This document shows, piece by piece, positions 1 through 7,951 of a DNA stretch of 64,000 nt; the first letter of the stretch is position 1, and the number at the start of each line of letters is the position of its first letter. This stretch comes from JAHBXL01 sp964409775 (lineage in GTDB: Bacteria > Planctomycetota > Phycisphaerae > Phycisphaerales > UBA1924), in assembly GCA_964409775.1 (NCBI GenBank), contig CAYPEI010000013.1, positions 1-64,000 of the forward strand. Direction: 5' to 3'. A program made the position numbers and the translations under genes. The notes beneath the pieces are model-generated. The model saw only the letters and a program-made list of their open reading frames with translations. It did no database searches and was not told the origin of the DNA.

Positions 1-43
1 TCACGCCGTCGCCTCGCGTCGATCGGGCCCACAAGGCGGTTGA

Positions 44-769
44 TCAGAAGTCCCCTGTATCAATCCACGCCTCAAACGCCTGATCGTCGATACTCAGACT
101 GATGACGGCGTAGCCTCGATCCCGGCCCACCAGTCTGTCAGTCGGGCTCCACCATCTGATGGGCGTCCGTTGACCCGGCCCAGTCGATTCGCCACTCCGG
201 CTCGACGGTTCAGGCAGACCATGGCAAAGCACGACTTGGTTCAGCGCCCAATCAAACTGGACGACATCGAAGACGGCCAAGGCCTGCATACCCAGGATCG
301 CGCCTCCGCCATTGATGCTGTCCGGGCTGATTATCACCGGAACGTCAACGAGATCGATCGTTCCAATCTGGATGGACTCAAGAACTCCGAGTGCGGCGGT
401 CCCGCGCCCCAATGACCATGTACGAACTCGTCCCACAGAATCTTGCCATACCCACGGCTTGACGATGTCGCTCACGGTTCGCGGTATGTCCATGTACGAC
501 AGCGCGCCTGTGTCGATCAGGGCGTCGATCCAGACGGCCTCGCCGAATGGGCCTCGCACCCGGATCTTGACAACCGGAAGCGACCTGCGGGGCAAAAGCG
601 TCAATCTCGCCGTTGGCGGACCTTTCACGACAGGGCGGCCCTCGACTTCAAGCCGGGGATTGCTCGGCAGTTCGTAGCGGTTTGGCGTACAACCCGCACA
701 AAGAAGGGCTGCGCTCGTGGTTGCCACGAACGCAGCCCTGGCTGGAAGTCCAATCTTCATTACTCTCAT
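44..769 (-). CDS. Retropepsin-like aspartyl protease lipoprotein, probably truncated
   Basis: A 241-residue exported protein. The ATG at 769 is preferred over the GTG at 775 because an AGG sits 8 bases upstream and the resulting N-terminus is a lipoprotein signal ending in LCAGC. The mature part has a retropepsin-type active-site motif (ALIDTGA near residue 87) followed by a hydrophobic-glycine motif (GAILGMQAL). A second D-T-G (AWIDTGD) occurs two residues before the stop. In the two-lobed aspartyl protease family the second DTG should open a further ~100-residue lobe, which is absent. Reading +1 at the stop adds only about 16 residues before the next stop at the window edge, so a simple frameshift does not restore it within view. 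It follows the lipoprotein gene at 794-1255 by 24 bases, probably one transcript. Protease activity is inferred from the motif only. Confidence 0.6.
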   Translation of the reverse strand: MRVMKIGLPARAAFVATTSAALLCAGCTPNRYELPSNPRLEVEGRPVVKGPPTARLTLLPRRSLPVVKIRVRGPFGEAVWIDALIDTGALSYMDIPRTVSDIVKPWVWQDSVGRVRTWSLGRGTAALGVLESIQIGTIDLVDVPVIISPDSINGGGAILGMQALAVFDVVQFDWALNQVVLCHGLPEPSSRSGESTGPGQRTPIRWWSPTDRLVGRDRGYAVISLSIDDQAFEAWIDTGDF

Positions 770-793
770 GAACACGACCTGCCGACGGCCAGA

Positions 794-1255
794 CTAAAAC
801 CCCGTGATGGCATGGTAGTCGTTCGCCGACATCCAGTTGTTGATGAGCCATGCCTTCACTGAGTCCCGGTAATCACTCGTCACTTGATAGCTCATATCAT
901 ATCCGCCGCCCTTGAAGACCTGATCCATCGCGCTGATCGCATCGTAGACGTCCGCAATCTTGAACGAATCTCCCGTTCCCGGCCCTTCCACAACGTTCAG
1001 CCGGTAGGAGCGAACTCCTCCGGAGACTTCCGTTGTCAGCACAACTCCAACATCCTCGCCCGGGACCGTACATGCAGTGAGGAACCGCTTCACCCCTCTG
1101 ACACCGAACCCGTCCGGTGCGCCGTCGCCATCTGTGTCTACGGGGCCCGTTTCGAGCTGCCAACCCGAACAAGATGGCCAGCCACCCGGGAAGCTGTTGC
1201 ACCCAGCACACGCCAACGCCCAGATCGCCGCCCACGCAAACATGCAATATCGCAT
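794..1255 (-). CDS. Small lipoprotein with calcium-loop motif
   Basis: A 153-residue predicted lipoprotein. The ATG at 1255 has a GGAGG 7 bases upstream; the TTG at 1258 is less likely. The signal peptide ends in a lipobox (LACAGC). Shortly after it comes DTDGDGAPDGFG, which resembles a thrombospondin type-3 or dockerin calcium-binding loop. The rest has no motif I recognise. It is transcribed just before the aspartyl-protease lipoprotein and divergently from the sigma factor at 1369. Function is unknown; surface location is inferred from the lipobox. Confidence 0.6.
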   Translation of the reverse strand: MRYCMFAWAAIWALACAGCNSFPGGWPSCSGWQLETGPVDTDGDGAPDGFGVRGVKRFLTACTVPGEDVGVVLTTEVSGGVRSYRLNVVEGPGTGDSFKIADVYDAISAMDQVFKGGGYDMSYQVTSDYRDSVKAWLINNWMSANDYHAITGF

Positions 1256-1368
1256 CAATGAGCCTCCAGGTAATGATCAATCCTCCCGCCCCGACTGCCT
1301 AGATGCGCGCCGGGCTCGATTCCTGACACTCGATCGCAGAAAATCTGCACAGTGGGCGAGTCGGTACC

Positions 1369-2001
1369 ATGGACGCGGGAGAAATGTTCGTGGAGACGGA
1401 CGTCAATGAACCCCGCTCGCCGATCCCAATGTCTGAGCCAGCGCTGCCACGGACACGGGCGGAGGTCGCCGAGTTCATGTTCCGCAACCGCGAGGTAATA
1501 CTCAGGCGGATTCGCAACAAGCTCAGCGCAGCCCGTTCGGCACGGGCCATGACGGATACGGAGGACCTGTTCAGTTCGATGGTCCGGCGGCTCGACGGGC
1601 TTGCCGCGGCGGATAGCCTGCGGGCGGCGATGGATGCGCAGTTGTGGACACTGGCGCTCAAGACGGCGCGAAATCTCGTTCTTGAGAAGTATCGAGTTGC
1701 GGCGCGGCTTCGGCGATTGCAGGAGGATGAGCGCGGGCCGTTGAGGCGGCCGGAGGAAAGTCCGTTGCGGAAGGAAACGGGCGCGGCGGAGTTGGAATGC
1801 GTGCTGTCGTCGCTGGCGGACGATGCAGACCGCGAACTTCTGCTGATGAAACTCGCGGGCTTGCCCGTCTCCGCCCTCGCGGCGCGGATGGGCGTGGGCG
1901 TCGAGGTCGCGTGGCAGCGCTGGTCGAGGCTGTGCCGGCGGCTACGCGGGAGAGCCGAGCCGAAGCGCGGCGTTCAGTCGCGCCCGCTGCCCGCCGAGTA
2001 G
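1369..2001 (+). CDS. ECF-like RNA polymerase sigma factor
   Basis: A 210-residue protein with the two-domain layout of ECF sigma-70 factors. The region around residues 65-115 (DTEDLFSSMVRRLDGL, then ALKTARNLVLEKYR) fits region 2. The region around 150-190 (LLLMKLAGLPVSALAARMGV, then AWQRWSRLCRRLR) fits the helix-turn-helix of region 4. A tail of about 20 basic residues follows. The start at 1369 is uncertain; an ATG at 1384 is possible. It is divergent from the two lipoprotein genes and its 3' end overlaps motB tail-to-tail by 28 bases. No anti-sigma gene is adjacent, so the signal it responds to is unknown. Confidence 0.7.
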   Translation: MDAGEMFVETDVNEPRSPIPMSEPALPRTRAEVAEFMFRNREVILRRIRNKLSAARSARAMTDTEDLFSSMVRRLDGLAAADSLRAAMDAQLWTLALKTARNLVLEKYRVAARLRRLQEDERGPLRRPEESPLRKETGAAELECVLSSLADDADRELLLMKLAGLPVSALAARMGVGVEVAWQRWSRLCRRLRGRAEPKRGVQSRPLPAE

Positions 2002-2795
2002 GGATCGGCCGCGACCGGCTCGGTGGTGACGACGATCTCGGCCCGCTGGTTGGCGCGGTTGCCGTTGAGGTCCCTCGCGGCGGGCACAGCGCGCTCGTTG
2101 TCGGCGCACCCCGCGGCGCGGAGTCTGTCCCACGGCACCCCGGCGCGGACGAGTTCCTGCGCCACGGCGAAGGCACGGTCGAATGCGAGTCTCATGGATT
2201 TTTCCTTGTCCCGGGCGGTCTCGGCCGCGCTGGCGTGGCCGCGGACCTCGATGATCCACTGGGTGCCGCGGAGTTGCTCGGCGGTCTGGGCGATGGTGCG
2301 GACGGCGTCCTCGGTGACGAGCGACTCGCCGTCGGTGAACAGGATGAGCGCGGTGATGTTGACAAAGTCGGAGGGGCGCGGCGCCTGGGCGTTGTGCTTG
2401 TCGCCGTCGGGCCCGGGCTGGATGGTGTCGCCCTGCTGCAGGCGCTCGCGCATGCGCTTGCGGAGCGCGGTCTCGGCCGGGTTGTCCGAGTTCATGTCGA
2501 TCGGGCTGTTGAAGGCCTGGCGCAGGCCGATGACCCAGTCGAGCCGGTCGGCGCTCTCGGTCGACGGGTTCTTGTCGACACCGCCGAGGCCGCCCGCCTT
2601 GGGCTTCTGCATGTTCATCGCCAGCAGGATGACGAAGAAGCCCATCAGCAGCGCGACGTTGTCGGCAAACGAGATCAGCCACTCCGGCGCGCCCTCGTGG
2701 TGCTCCTCGTGACCGCCGCCGGGACCATGGCCGCCGCCGCCGTGGCCCTTCTCGTGGCCCTCTTCACCGTGCGCTTTGTCGTGGTTGTCGGCCAT
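1974..2795 (-). CDS. motB: MotB-like stator protein
   Basis: A 273-residue inner-membrane stator protein. After a very His/Gly-rich N-terminal segment (residues 3-34) come WLISFADNVALL and a single membrane helix ending near residue 60. The conserved ion-binding aspartate is at about residue 45. The C-terminal half is an OmpA/MotB peptidoglycan-binding domain: FTDGESLVTEDA, then IEVRGHAS, then LAFDRAFAVAQEL. With MotA it would form the ion-conducting stator of the flagellar motor or of a related motor. It is 58 bases downstream of motA on the same strand, so they are almost certainly co-transcribed. No other flagellar gene is in the window. The His-rich N-terminus is unusual for MotB. Confidence 0.88.
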   Translation of the reverse strand: MADNHDKAHGEEGHEKGHGGGGHGPGGGHEEHHEGAPEWLISFADNVALLMGFFVILLAMNMQKPKAGGLGGVDKNPSTESADRLDWVIGLRQAFNSPIDMNSDNPAETALRKRMRERLQQGDTIQPGPDGDKHNAQAPRPSDFVNITALILFTDGESLVTEDAVRTIAQTAEQLRGTQWIIEVRGHASAAETARDKEKSMRLAFDRAFAVAQELVRAGVPWDRLRAAGCADNERAVPAARDLNGNRANQRAEIVVTTEPVAADPYSAGSGRD

Positions 2796-2853
2796 GGGTG
2801 GGAGGGGGGGAGGGGATCGAGGGAAGCGGGATCAGCGACCGGGTGAACGACGG

Positions 2854-3636
2854 TTACGCCGCGATCTTGAGTTGTGCGCGCCCGACCTGCGGGATGAACG
2901 CCAGCATGCGCTCCGTGGTGGCGCGCGGGTTGTCGCCCGCCTGGATGGAGAGGATGCCCTGCAGCATCATCTCGCGGTTGAGCATCTCTTCGCTGGAGCG
3001 GTAGCCGAGTTTGTCGCCGATCGGCCCGGCGATCGCGTTGGCGACGATCGCGCCGTACAGGGTGGCGACGACGGCGACGGCCAGCGCGCTGCCGAGTTTG
3101 CCGATGTCCGCCGACGCCAGTTGCCCGAACATGCCCACCTGCCCGACCAGCGTGCCCACCAGCCCGTACCCCGGGCCGTAGACCTTCACCAGGTCGAAGA
3201 ACTTCTTGCCCGCCTTGTGCCGCTCGGCCATCGCGAGCAGTTCCATCCGCAGCGTCGACTCGATCGTCTCCGGGGCGTTCCCGTCGACCGCCATCTTCAG
3301 GCCCGCGGCCAGGAACGGGTCCTGGATCTTCGCGATGTCCGCTTCCAGCGAGAGGATGCCGTCGCGCCGGGCCTTCTCCGCCATCGCGCTGATCAGTTTG
3401 ATGGTGTCCGCGGCGCTGGCGCTCTTGTTGAACAGGAACCGCTTGACATACCCGGGGACCTGCTTCATGCGGTCCATGGGCATGGCCATGAAGGTCACGC
3501 TGATCGAGCCGCCGATCACCATCAGCACGCCTTCCATCGAGAAGAACATCGCGAAGTGGCCGTGGCTGACCTCGAACAGCACCAGCCCCACGCAGGCGAG
3601 ACCGATGATCGTCCCGATGACACTTGCCTTGTCCAC
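2854..3636 (-). CDS. motA: MotA-like stator protein
   Basis: A 260-residue polytopic membrane protein with the MotA/PomA layout. There are two N-terminal helices (IGTIIGLACVGLVLFEV, and SMEGVLMVIGGSISVTF), a cytoplasmic loop rich in charged residues (residues 60-150), and two C-terminal helices containing the conserved PGYGLVGTLVGQVGMF motif. MotA with MotB couples ion flow to torque. The start codon at 3636 gives the expected short N-terminus. The 248 bases upstream, to gmk at 3885, contain no gene and presumably hold the motAB promoter, although I could not identify a convincing sigma-28 or sigma-54 site there. Confidence 0.93.
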   Translation of the reverse strand: MDKASVIGTIIGLACVGLVLFEVSHGHFAMFFSMEGVLMVIGGSISVTFMAMPMDRMKQVPGYVKRFLFNKSASAADTIKLISAMAEKARRDGILSLEADIAKIQDPFLAAGLKMAVDGNAPETIESTLRMELLAMAERHKAGKKFFDLVKVYGPGYGLVGTLVGQVGMFGQLASADIGKLGSALAVAVVATLYGAIVANAIAGPIGDKLGYRSSEEMLNREMMLQGILSIQAGDNPRATTERMLAFIPQVGRAQLKIAA

Positions 3637-3884
3637 ACAAACCTCCGGGGCGCAGGGTGACGACGGTCAGAGACTCTGCGTTCGGCCCGGTGCATCGACA
3701 GCGCCGCGCGGGGGCTCAACTCTCTCGGACGGTGAACCTGTACCGACTGGTGGGCGCAGGCCGACCGCGCGGCGCAGCCGTCACAGACGGAACAGTTTGT
3801 CACGGGCGATAACGCTGCGGGCGGACCCGACAGGCGTTATCGGAGGCCGCGCGGGGGCTCGCGGCCGGCCGGGGCCGGAACGGG

Positions 3885-4514
3885 TTATCGCACCCCGGCG
3901 CGCCGGCGGGCCAGTTCGCCCGTCACCGAGGACACCGCCTCGTCGATCGCCCGGTCCAGCACATCGTTGACGATGAAGCGGTCGTAGATCGCGCCGGCAC
4001 GGGCCTGGGCGATCTCCCGCCGCGCCTCGGCGAAGCGCCTCTGGATCACCGCCTCGTCCTCGCGCTTGCGGGCGCGGAGGCGTTCGAGCAGCACCTCTTC
4101 GCTCGGCGGAAGGATGAACACGCCGAACGCCCCGGGGATCTGCGCCTTCACCTTCTGCGCGCCGACGACATCGATCTCCAAAATCACCAGCCGGCCGCGG
4201 GCGATCTGCTCGTTCACCCACAGCCGCGGCGTGCCGTACTTCTTCCCGAAGAGATCGACCCACTCCAGGAACTCGCCCCGGTCGATCATCCCCTGGAACT
4301 GCTGGTCGGAGACAAAGTGGTAATCGACGCCGTCGACATCCGCGGGGGTGGGCTGGCGGGTGGTGGCCGAGACGCTGAACACCGCCCCGGGGATGGACCG
4401 CTCCACCGCGCGGGTGATGGTCGTCTTCCCCACGCCCGACGGGCCGGAGAAGATGGCGATCATCCCGTCGTCGGTGTCGGTGGGAAGCCGGTGTCGCTCG
4501 TGCGGTTCGTGCAT
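3885..4514 (-). CDS. gmk: Guanylate kinase
   Basis: A 209-residue enzyme that phosphorylates GMP to GDP in purine nucleotide metabolism. The P-loop GPSGVGKTTI is followed by the family signature SVSATTRQPTPADVDGVDYH, the GEFLEW motif, KKYGTPR, and the VILEIDVVGAQ and FILPPS strands. The ATG at 4514 is chosen because the longer reading frame (to 4619) would overlap the divergent recR start at 4580 and adds sequence unlike the family. The first ~16 residues before the core (HEPHERHRLP) are a short extension. It is divergent from recR with a 65-base shared upstream region. Confidence 0.95.
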   Translation of the reverse strand: MHEPHERHRLPTDTDDGMIAIFSGPSGVGKTTITRAVERSIPGAVFSVSATTRQPTPADVDGVDYHFVSDQQFQGMIDRGEFLEWVDLFGKKYGTPRLWVNEQIARGRLVILEIDVVGAQKVKAQIPGAFGVFILPPSEEVLLERLRARKREDEAVIQRRFAEARREIAQARAGAIYDRFIVNDVLDRAIDEAVSSVTGELARRRAGVR

Positions 4515-4579
4515 CGGGCGGAACTGTACGGTGGGCGCAGCGCGCCGGGTTTTTCGGGCCGTCGTCCTATGATCGGTCG

Positions 4580-5302
4580 ATGGCAGGCAAACCGCAGAGC
4601 AGGGCGGAACGATCGGCACGCGCGGGCGCCCCGGGTGGCGAGGGCGCGGACCGCGCGGGCGCCGGGGGGGCCTACCCCGAGGTCATGCTGCGGCTCATCG
4701 ACGAACTGGCGCGCCTGCCGGGCATCGGCCGGCGGAGCGCGGAGCGTGTGGCATTCCACATCCTCAAGTCCGGCAGGGAGCAGGCCCTCGCCCTCTCGCG
4801 GGCCATCGCCGACGTCAAGCAGAACGTCCGCCCGTGCCGCATCTGCTCCAACCTCGCCGGCATCCCCGGCGACCCGCACGGGGCGCTCTGCGCCGTCTGC
4901 GCCGATCCCCGGCGCGACCGCGCCACCGTCATGGTCGTCGAGCAGCCGCGAGACCTCATCGCGCTCGAACGCACCGGAATGTACCGCGGCGTCTACCACG
5001 TGCTCATGGGCCGCATCAGCCCACTCGACGGCGTCAGCGCCGGCGACCTCACCACCGCCGACCTGTTCGCCCGCGTCGACGACCCCGCGGCCAATGGCGG
5101 CGAGCCGGTCCGCGAGGTCATCCTCGCGCTCAACCCCACCCTCGAGGGCGACGGAACCGCCCTGTACCTCGCGGGCGAGTTGGAGAAACGCGGCGTAAAG
5201 GTCACGCGGCTTGCGCGGGGAGTGCCGACCGGGACTCAACTCGAATACGCCAACAAGGCCGTTCTCGCCGATGCCATCGAGGGCCGGCGGCCGATCGGCT
5301 GA
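4580..5302 (+). CDS. recR: Recombination protein RecR
   Basis: A 240-residue protein that acts with RecF and RecO in loading RecA at gaps. It has the helix-hairpin-helix (ARLPGIGRRSAERVAFHIL), the four-cysteine zinc motif (CRICSN, then CAVC), and a Toprim domain (VMVVEQPRDLIALERTG, then YHVLMGRISPLDGV). The C-terminus has the conserved RGVPTGTQLEYANKAVLADA. The family is usually about 200 residues. The extra ~30 N-terminal residues are Gly/Ala/Arg-rich, so the true start could be downstream. No dnaX or ybaB neighbour is present. Confidence 0.95.
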   Translation: MAGKPQSRAERSARAGAPGGEGADRAGAGGAYPEVMLRLIDELARLPGIGRRSAERVAFHILKSGREQALALSRAIADVKQNVRPCRICSNLAGIPGDPHGALCAVCADPRRDRATVMVVEQPRDLIALERTGMYRGVYHVLMGRISPLDGVSAGDLTTADLFARVDDPAANGGEPVREVILALNPTLEGDGTALYLAGELEKRGVKVTRLARGVPTGTQLEYANKAVLADAIEGRRPIG

Positions 5303-5316
5303 CTGTTCAGTTTTTC

Positions 5317-5472
5317 ACCACGGAGGGCGCCGAGAATCACGGAGAGGCTCAAGGCGGCAGGCGCACTCGGGAGCAAGCCCGATCGCGCCGATGATGAATG
5401 ATGCCGACCGGCACAGGTTCGGAGCCTTCACCGTTCGTGCTTCTCCTCCGTGCCCTCCGTGTTCTCCGTGGT
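5317..5472. repeat. Short element bounded by CTCCGTG-unit inverted repeats, no gene
   Basis: In the recR-rpoN gap, ACCACGGAG (5317-5325) and CACGGAG (5338-5344) on the left face CTCCGTG at 5446-5452, CTCCGTG at 5455-5461 and CTCCGTGGT at 5464-5472 on the right. The two ends are imperfect inverted repeats built from an iterated 7-bp unit, about 100 bp apart. The design matches the ends around the two GxxExxY genes at 47.8 and 49.4 kb, but the interior has no recognisable gene or GxxExxY remnant. It is likely a non-autonomous or decayed copy. It lies immediately before rpoN. Confidence 0.6.
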
Positions 5473-5514
5473 ACATTCGCCCCGCCTGAATCGTAAGAAG
5501 GAGCACTCGCCGCC

Positions 5515-7083
5515 TTGAGATTCGACGCCTCACAACAGATGCGCCTGGGCCAGCACATGAAACTGGCCCCGAGGATGATCCAGTCCATGGAGATCCTCCA
5601 GATGCCCCTCCAGCAACTGGAGGAGCGCATCGCGCAGGAACTCGAATCCAACGCCACGCTCGAACTCGCCGAGGGCGAGGAGGGCGGCGAGGGCGCCGCC
5701 GCGCAGGCACAGGCCCAGGCGAAGGCCGACGCCGCGGCCGAGCCCGCCGAGGACCGCCCCATGCACGTCGACCAGGGGCAGGGGCAGGAGGATTTCGCCC
5801 GGCTCGACTCCTTCGAGGAGACCAACCCCGACGCGGCGGAGAACGCGTTCGACGATGAGCCGCGAACGCAGGACCTGCCGCGGCTGGAGGACCTTGGCTC
5901 GTTCTCCCGCGCCCGCATGGACGGCGAGCCCGACGCCAAGAGCGAGGCGATGGCCAACACCGCGTCGCGCGGGGCGTCGCTGGTGGAGCAGTTGCAGGAC
6001 CAGTGGCGGCTGGCCGATGTCGACGAGGCGCTCCGCCCCCTGGGCGAGCAGATCATCGCGTTCATCGACGACGACGGCTATCTGCGGACCGACCTCCCGA
6101 CGATCCTCGACCGCTGGCCCGCCGACAAACCCCGTCCGGCGCCCGCCGACCTCGATCGCGCCCTCCACGCGGTGCAACTCCTGCTCGAGCCCGCGGGCGT
6201 GGCGGCGCGCGACACCCGCGAGTGCCTGCTCCTGCAGATCGACGCCATCGCCGAGAACCCCGGCGAGGACCGCGCCCAGTGGGCGATCGTCCGCCGGTTG
6301 ATCAACGACCACCTCGAGGACCTCGCCCAGAACCGCCTGCCGCGGATCGTCGAGAAGACCGGCCTGTCGATGGACGACCTCAAGCACGCGATGGAGCGGA
6401 TGCGCGTGCTGAGCCTCGCGCCGGGCCGGCAACTGGTGCAGGAGCCGCCGGGCGCGATCGTGCCCGACGCGATCGTCGAGTACGACGCCGATGCCGACCG
6501 GTACGTGGCGTACCTGAATGATTCGCGCATGCCCAACCTGCGCATCAACCGCGAGTACGCGATGCTCGCCAGGGACCGCGCTGCCCCCAAGCCGACGCGG
6601 GAGTTCCTGAAGAAATCGCTCTCCAACGCCTCGTGGCTCATCGACGCCGTCGAGCAGCGTCGCAAGACGCTCCTCCGCGTCATCAAGGTCGTGGTCGAGG
6701 CCCAGCGCGAGTACTTCGACTATGGCCCGCAGGCCCTCCGGCCCCTGCCCATGACCCTCGTCGCCGAGCAACTCGGCGTCCACGTCGCCACCGTCAGCCG
6801 CGCAGTCGCCGAGAAGTACCTCCTCACGCCCCGCGGCATCGTCCCCCTGCGTTCCTTCTTCTCCGGCGGCACGCAGACCCAGTCGGGCGAGGAGATGAGT
6901 TGGGACGCCATCAAGGCCGCGCTCAAGGACATCATCGATGCCGAGGACCGCAAGAACCCCCTCAGCGACGACGCCCTCGCCGACGCCCTGAAGGAGCGGG
7001 GGATCGAAATCGCGCGGCGCACCGTGGCCAAGTACCGCGACCAGTTGAACATCCCATCCGCGCGGCTGCGGAAGGCCTATTGA
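5515..7083 (+). CDS. rpoN: RNA polymerase sigma-54 factor
   Basis: A 522-residue sigma-54. The start is a TTG at 5515 with AAGGAG about 12 bases upstream. Region I is present and typical (QQMRLGQHMKLAPRMIQSME, then QMPLQQLEERIAQELESN), followed by an acidic, Ala/Gln-rich region II. The core-binding domain follows. The C-terminal part has the helix-turn-helix (VAEQLGVHVATVSRAV) and the RpoN box ARRTVAKYRDQLNIPSA at the end. Sigma-54 directs transcription from -24/-12 promoters and needs an AAA+ activator, none of which is encoded here. The gene stands alone, preceded by an inverted-repeat element. Confidence 0.96.
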   Translation: MRFDASQQMRLGQHMKLAPRMIQSMEILQMPLQQLEERIAQELESNATLELAEGEEGGEGAAAQAQAQAKADAAAEPAEDRPMHVDQGQGQEDFARLDSFEETNPDAAENAFDDEPRTQDLPRLEDLGSFSRARMDGEPDAKSEAMANTASRGASLVEQLQDQWRLADVDEALRPLGEQIIAFIDDDGYLRTDLPTILDRWPADKPRPAPADLDRALHAVQLLLEPAGVAARDTRECLLLQIDAIAENPGEDRAQWAIVRRLINDHLEDLAQNRLPRIVEKTGLSMDDLKHAMERMRVLSLAPGRQLVQEPPGAIVPDAIVEYDADADRYVAYLNDSRMPNLRINREYAMLARDRAAPKPTREFLKKSLSNASWLIDAVEQRRKTLLRVIKVVVEAQREYFDYGPQALRPLPMTLVAEQLGVHVATVSRAVAEKYLLTPRGIVPLRSFFSGGTQTQSGEEMSWDAIKAALKDIIDAEDRKNPLSDDALADALKERGIEIARRTVAKYRDQLNIPSARLRKAY

Positions 7084-7134
7084 GCCTCGCGGCCGTCGAC
7101 GCCCGCGCCAACGTTGGTCCGGGGCGCTCCGCCA

Positions 7135-7719
7135 TCAACCCGTCCCGCCTCGCCTCCTCCTCCGCACCGCCGCAGCGGCCCCGCCGATCAGCAGCACCGC
7201 CGCCCCGCCCGGCGCCGGGACCGGCCGGACCGAGACGTCGTCCAAGTGGAACACGCCGGGGAAGACGTTCTGCCCGAACTCCAGCAGCGACCCGTTGATG
7301 CTGGAATGCAGAGGCAGTGTGAACGGGTACCAGTTGGTGGAATCGGGAAGCAAAATGGACTGCGTAAAGACGGGCTGTCCTTCCCATCGAATGCGGAGTA
7401 CTTCGGGCGCGTGGATCGCAATCCGCAGCCAGAACGACAACTCGTAGTCGGCACCCGCTGTGGTGGGAAGGACTTGACTGACGTATCGCAACTGGGTGGA
7501 CGAGAGTTGAGCGTAGTAGGTCCCGGTGTGCCCGCCCCCACCCGACACGAGGAACAACTGTGGATCTGGTTGAGGCGGGAAGACCGCCGGCGGCGCGTTC
7601 CACGGGAAGAACCCCCCCGTCTCAAATCCCCCGTTGCTCACCAGTTCCTGCCCCAGGGCGACCGAGGCCGCCAGCGCGCCCAGAGCCGCCGACGCCGGCA
7701 GACACAATGACCGGATCAT
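7135..7719 (-). CDS. Exported PEP-CTERM-like protein (cassette copy 1)
   Basis: A 194-residue protein. The ATG at 7719 gives a standard signal peptide (AALGALAASVALG). The mature domain starts with ELVSNGGFETGGFFPW, the usual opening of a beta-sandwich, carbohydrate-binding-like domain in planctomycete exported proteins. It ends with LDDVSV and a C-terminal tail of VPAPGGAAVLLIGGAAAAV plus an Arg run, the three-part layout of PEP-CTERM sorting signals. It is clearly paralogous to the protein at 55721-56299: both share VSNGGFE/VNGGFE, QVLPTTAG, DYELSFW, GSLLEFGQ and FHLDDVSV. Each is divergent from a homologous dockerin-tailed protein. Function unknown; likely anchored in the outer envelope. 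Confidence 0.75.
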   Translation of the reverse strand: MIRSLCLPASAALGALAASVALGQELVSNGGFETGGFFPWNAPPAVFPPQPDPQLFLVSGGGGHTGTYYAQLSSTQLRYVSQVLPTTAGADYELSFWLRIAIHAPEVLRIRWEGQPVFTQSILLPDSTNWYPFTLPLHSSINGSLLEFGQNVFPGVFHLDDVSVRPVPAPGGAAVLLIGGAAAAVRRRRRGGTG

Positions 7720-7761
7720 GTTCGGACTCCGTGCGGAACATCGTGGAAGGCCGCAGGCCAG

Positions 7762-7790
7762 AAGATACCACCCGCACGCACGTCGTGCAA
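7762..7790 (-). promoter_or_regulatory. Predicted sigma-70 promoter for the 7135-7719 gene
   Basis: Read on the minus strand, TTGCAC (7785-7790) is 17 bases from TATCTT (7762-7767). Initiation would be near 7755, about 35 bases before the ATG at 7719. Prediction from consensus and spacing only. Confidence 0.5.
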
Positions 7791-7855
7791 GCCTCTTGCG
7801 CATGATCCCTTTCTTCGTCTACGTCTGAAAGACGGTTCGACGAAGCCCCCCGGCG

Positions 7856-7888
7856 CGACTTGCAAGTCGAGGCGATCAAAGTTATACA
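7856..7888 (+). promoter_or_regulatory. Predicted sigma-70 promoter with palindromic -35 box
   Basis: TTGCAA (7860-7865) is 17 bases from TATACA (7883-7888), so initiation would be near 7895. The -35 hexamer lies inside a perfect 14-base palindrome, CGACTTGCAAGTCG (7856-7869), which could be an operator. The same CGACTTGCA core is at the -35 of the paralogous gene at 56529 and of the dockerin-tailed gene at 34380-37391. Confidence 0.6.
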
Positions 7889-7951
7889 GACTCATCCAAG
7901 CCTCTGCCGCGAACTTGCGCGTCGCATACTCCCTGCATTCGTGGAGGAACC

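Noticed and set aside
3637..3884. Sigma-28 or sigma-54 promoter upstream of motA
   Set aside because: A CCGATAAC stretch on the minus strand resembles half a sigma-28 -10 box, but no TAAA element lies at the right distance, and no TGGC/TGC pair was found.
5473..5514. Possible GxxExxY gene remnant inside or next to the element before rpoN
   Set aside because: I translated the interior on both strands and saw no GxxExxY, ExK or LPLGLLLNF-like segment.
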